A stretch of 31,055 bases of DNA, from the NCBI GenBank assembly GCA_000934455.1, contig KN883454.1:44317-75371 (forward strand). The letters are read 5' to 3'. Positions within the stretch are counted from its first letter, which is position 1. Every line of letters starts with the position of its first letter. This DNA is from Apostichopus parvimensis. Its lineage: Eukaryota > Echinodermata > Holothuroidea > Aspidochirotida > Stichopodidae. The notes under the pieces are model-generated. The model did no database searches, was not told the DNA's origin, and worked only from the letters and a program-made list of their open reading frames with translations. Made by a program: the position numbers and the translations under genes. Shown here piece after piece: positions 29,845 to 31,055 of the stretch.

Positions 29845-30110
29845 TTTTTGCATTTCCAGGTGGCCTCAGATGCAATTTGGTGCAATATAGCACACTTCAA
29901 CACCCATATTGTAAATAATTTTTGCATTTTCACCTGGCCTTAGATGCAATTTGGTGCTCCAAATGAGATTTTTTTTCTCATTTGGAAATGAAAAAGGGGT
30001 TTTCTGACTTGCGGAGCGGGGGGGCAGAATGATACTTCCGCCCCACCATATTTTTCACTGGGGGGGGGGGGGGGGCGCCCCCCCCCCAGCCCCACCGGTT
30101 CCTACGCCCT
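29845..30110. mobile_element. Transposon end with internal repeat and hairpin
   Basis: Two related 37-bp segments (29848 and 29921) share GATGCAATTTGGTGC. A hairpin CCAAATGAG/CTCATTTGG follows at 29959-29985, then a G-run facing a C-run (30060-30087) and CCTACGCCCTTG. The composition and the CCTACGCC ending suggest a decayed relative of the hAT-like elements above. Limits are uncertain. Confidence 0.5.
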
Positions 30111-30550
30111 TGCATTTAACATTAAAAGGTAAACTCGGTTAGCGTGAAACTAATCTCCTCTAGTTTTGAGTTCCGCATGACAGAACGGTCGGGGAGGGAG
30201 CTGTATATGAAGTGACAATACCAACACCACAAGTACTGGGCACCAACAGATATTTCTTTTTAATTTCTTTTTTCTCTACAGCTTCTGTCAGATCGTAACC
30301 AAGCTACGCCTAACCATGCGTTACTATTGATACACTAATAAATTAGCCGAGCGCGCCCTTTATGGTTTTCATGCTATTAGTACACAATTTAGGTGTAACG
30401 ATATGGTTGTAGAGAGCGCACCGAGAAATCTAAATTACCACTGGCAATCTGGTATAAACAGTTGTATTATACTGTAAAGCCACGTTTGTTAAGTGGAATG
30501 AAGTTTGCATATTTACAGTTTATAGATACATTTATAGTTTCATATGCTGA

Positions 30551-30759
30551 TTACGTTTCAAGATTGTTGCTTTTTGCGTAATGAGCTTTATCAAAGAAGT
30601 TAGTTAATGTCGTCTGCAAGGTCCTGAACGTTGGTCTTTCTTCGGGATTTTCACTCCAACAGTCTAGCATTATGTCATACAGAGGCTCTGGGCATCCCAT
30701 CGGACGAGGCATCCTGTAACCTCGTTCTAACCGCTCAATCAGATTTCTGTTCTTAATAC
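30551..30759 (-). CDS. Last coding exon of a Src/FRK-type tyrosine kinase, partial
   Basis: Acceptor TTTTACAG before 30759, phase 1, stop TAA at 30553-30551. It encodes IKNRNLIERLERGYRMPRP, then CPEPLYDIMLDCWSENPEER and PTFRTLQTTLTNFF, then a tail with one Tyr (AHYAKSNNLET). ERGYRMPRP, CW...PEERPTF and the exon start at the Gly after the acceptor are typical of the C-terminal lobe of Src-family kinases. The residues after the Tyr resemble FRK/Src tails, where Csk phosphorylates an inhibitory tyrosine. It is a cytoplasmic or membrane-attached signalling enzyme. All upstream exons lie right of the window, so the exact subfamily cannot be set. Confidence 0.88.
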
Positions 30760-31055
30760 CTGTAAAAGACAAATTATAAATTGGACTAAAATAAGTGAAA
30801 CTCAAGTTTCAATGCTCTTTGTTTTTCTTCTTACAAATAGATCGTATGAAAGTGGTATTCTATTGATGACAATATTAATGTGGGTGCAGTGTGTCAAAAC
30901 TGTTCAGTCGTTTTACTAATGTGTGTTCGTCATTGTAATGCTTTCTATGTGTTTACTCCCTTCCCCCAATCTCTCCAATTCTACCACGTCCACTGCTCTG
31001 TTCCAACCTTCCTTGATCTATCCTGCTCCTCCCCCTCCTCTCTGTCTCCCCCCCC
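30760..31055 (-). other. Kinase intron, truncated by the window edge
   Basis: AT-rich, then C/T-rich from about 30955. No further exon with kinase motifs is visible. Confidence 0.65.

Overview
This is a window from the nuclear genome of an animal. It is AT-rich and intron-rich, with consensus GT-AG splice sites, many private minisatellites and small DNA-transposon remnants. The three genes and the repeat style suggest an invertebrate deuterostome. An echinoderm is my best guess, but that is inference and I cannot name a species. No tRNA, rRNA, CRISPR or prokaryotic feature is visible. Most long open frames in the window are chance or repeat-derived.

Layout. (1) At 323-2584 on the minus strand are three coding exons of an HMBOX1 orthologue, an atypical HNF1-like homeobox protein. 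The gene runs off the left edge in the middle of its homeodomain. (2) At 2612-6252 is the intergenic gap between two head-to-head genes. It holds a complete 400-bp hAT-like miniature element with its 8-bp target duplication, a degenerate tandem repeat and other transposon ends. (3) At 6253-25557 on the plus strand is a complete UCKL1 (uridine-cytidine kinase-like 1) gene. I could rebuild it as 17 coding exons whose phases all agree, including a 47-nt first exon and a 21-nt microexon, giving about 522 residues with a uridine kinase half and a UPRT-like half. (4) From 25558 to about 30550 are the UCKL1 3' UTR, a 129-130-bp tandem array, unremarkable intergenic DNA and a cluster of transposon ends. 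(5) At 30551-30759 on the minus strand is the last coding exon of a Src/FRK-type tyrosine kinase whose remainder lies beyond the right edge.

The three genes do not form a pathway. HMBOX1 is a nuclear DNA-binding protein, UCKL1 acts in pyrimidine salvage, and the kinase acts in signalling. The unusual content is structural. One intron-1 segment of UCKL1, including the acceptor of exon 2, has a second copy in intron 9, flanked by 47-bp direct repeats that begin at an exon 9 splice donor. A 166-bp near-perfect foldback begins 8 nt inside the intron after the exon 5 donor. A 51-bp inverted repeat encloses a spacer that is itself a copy of sequence 0.45 kb upstream. A minisatellite beside an HMBOX1 exon repeats that exon's splice donor. 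I found no convincing new protein-coding system. The strongest candidates for something undescribed are these rearrangements and the microexon.
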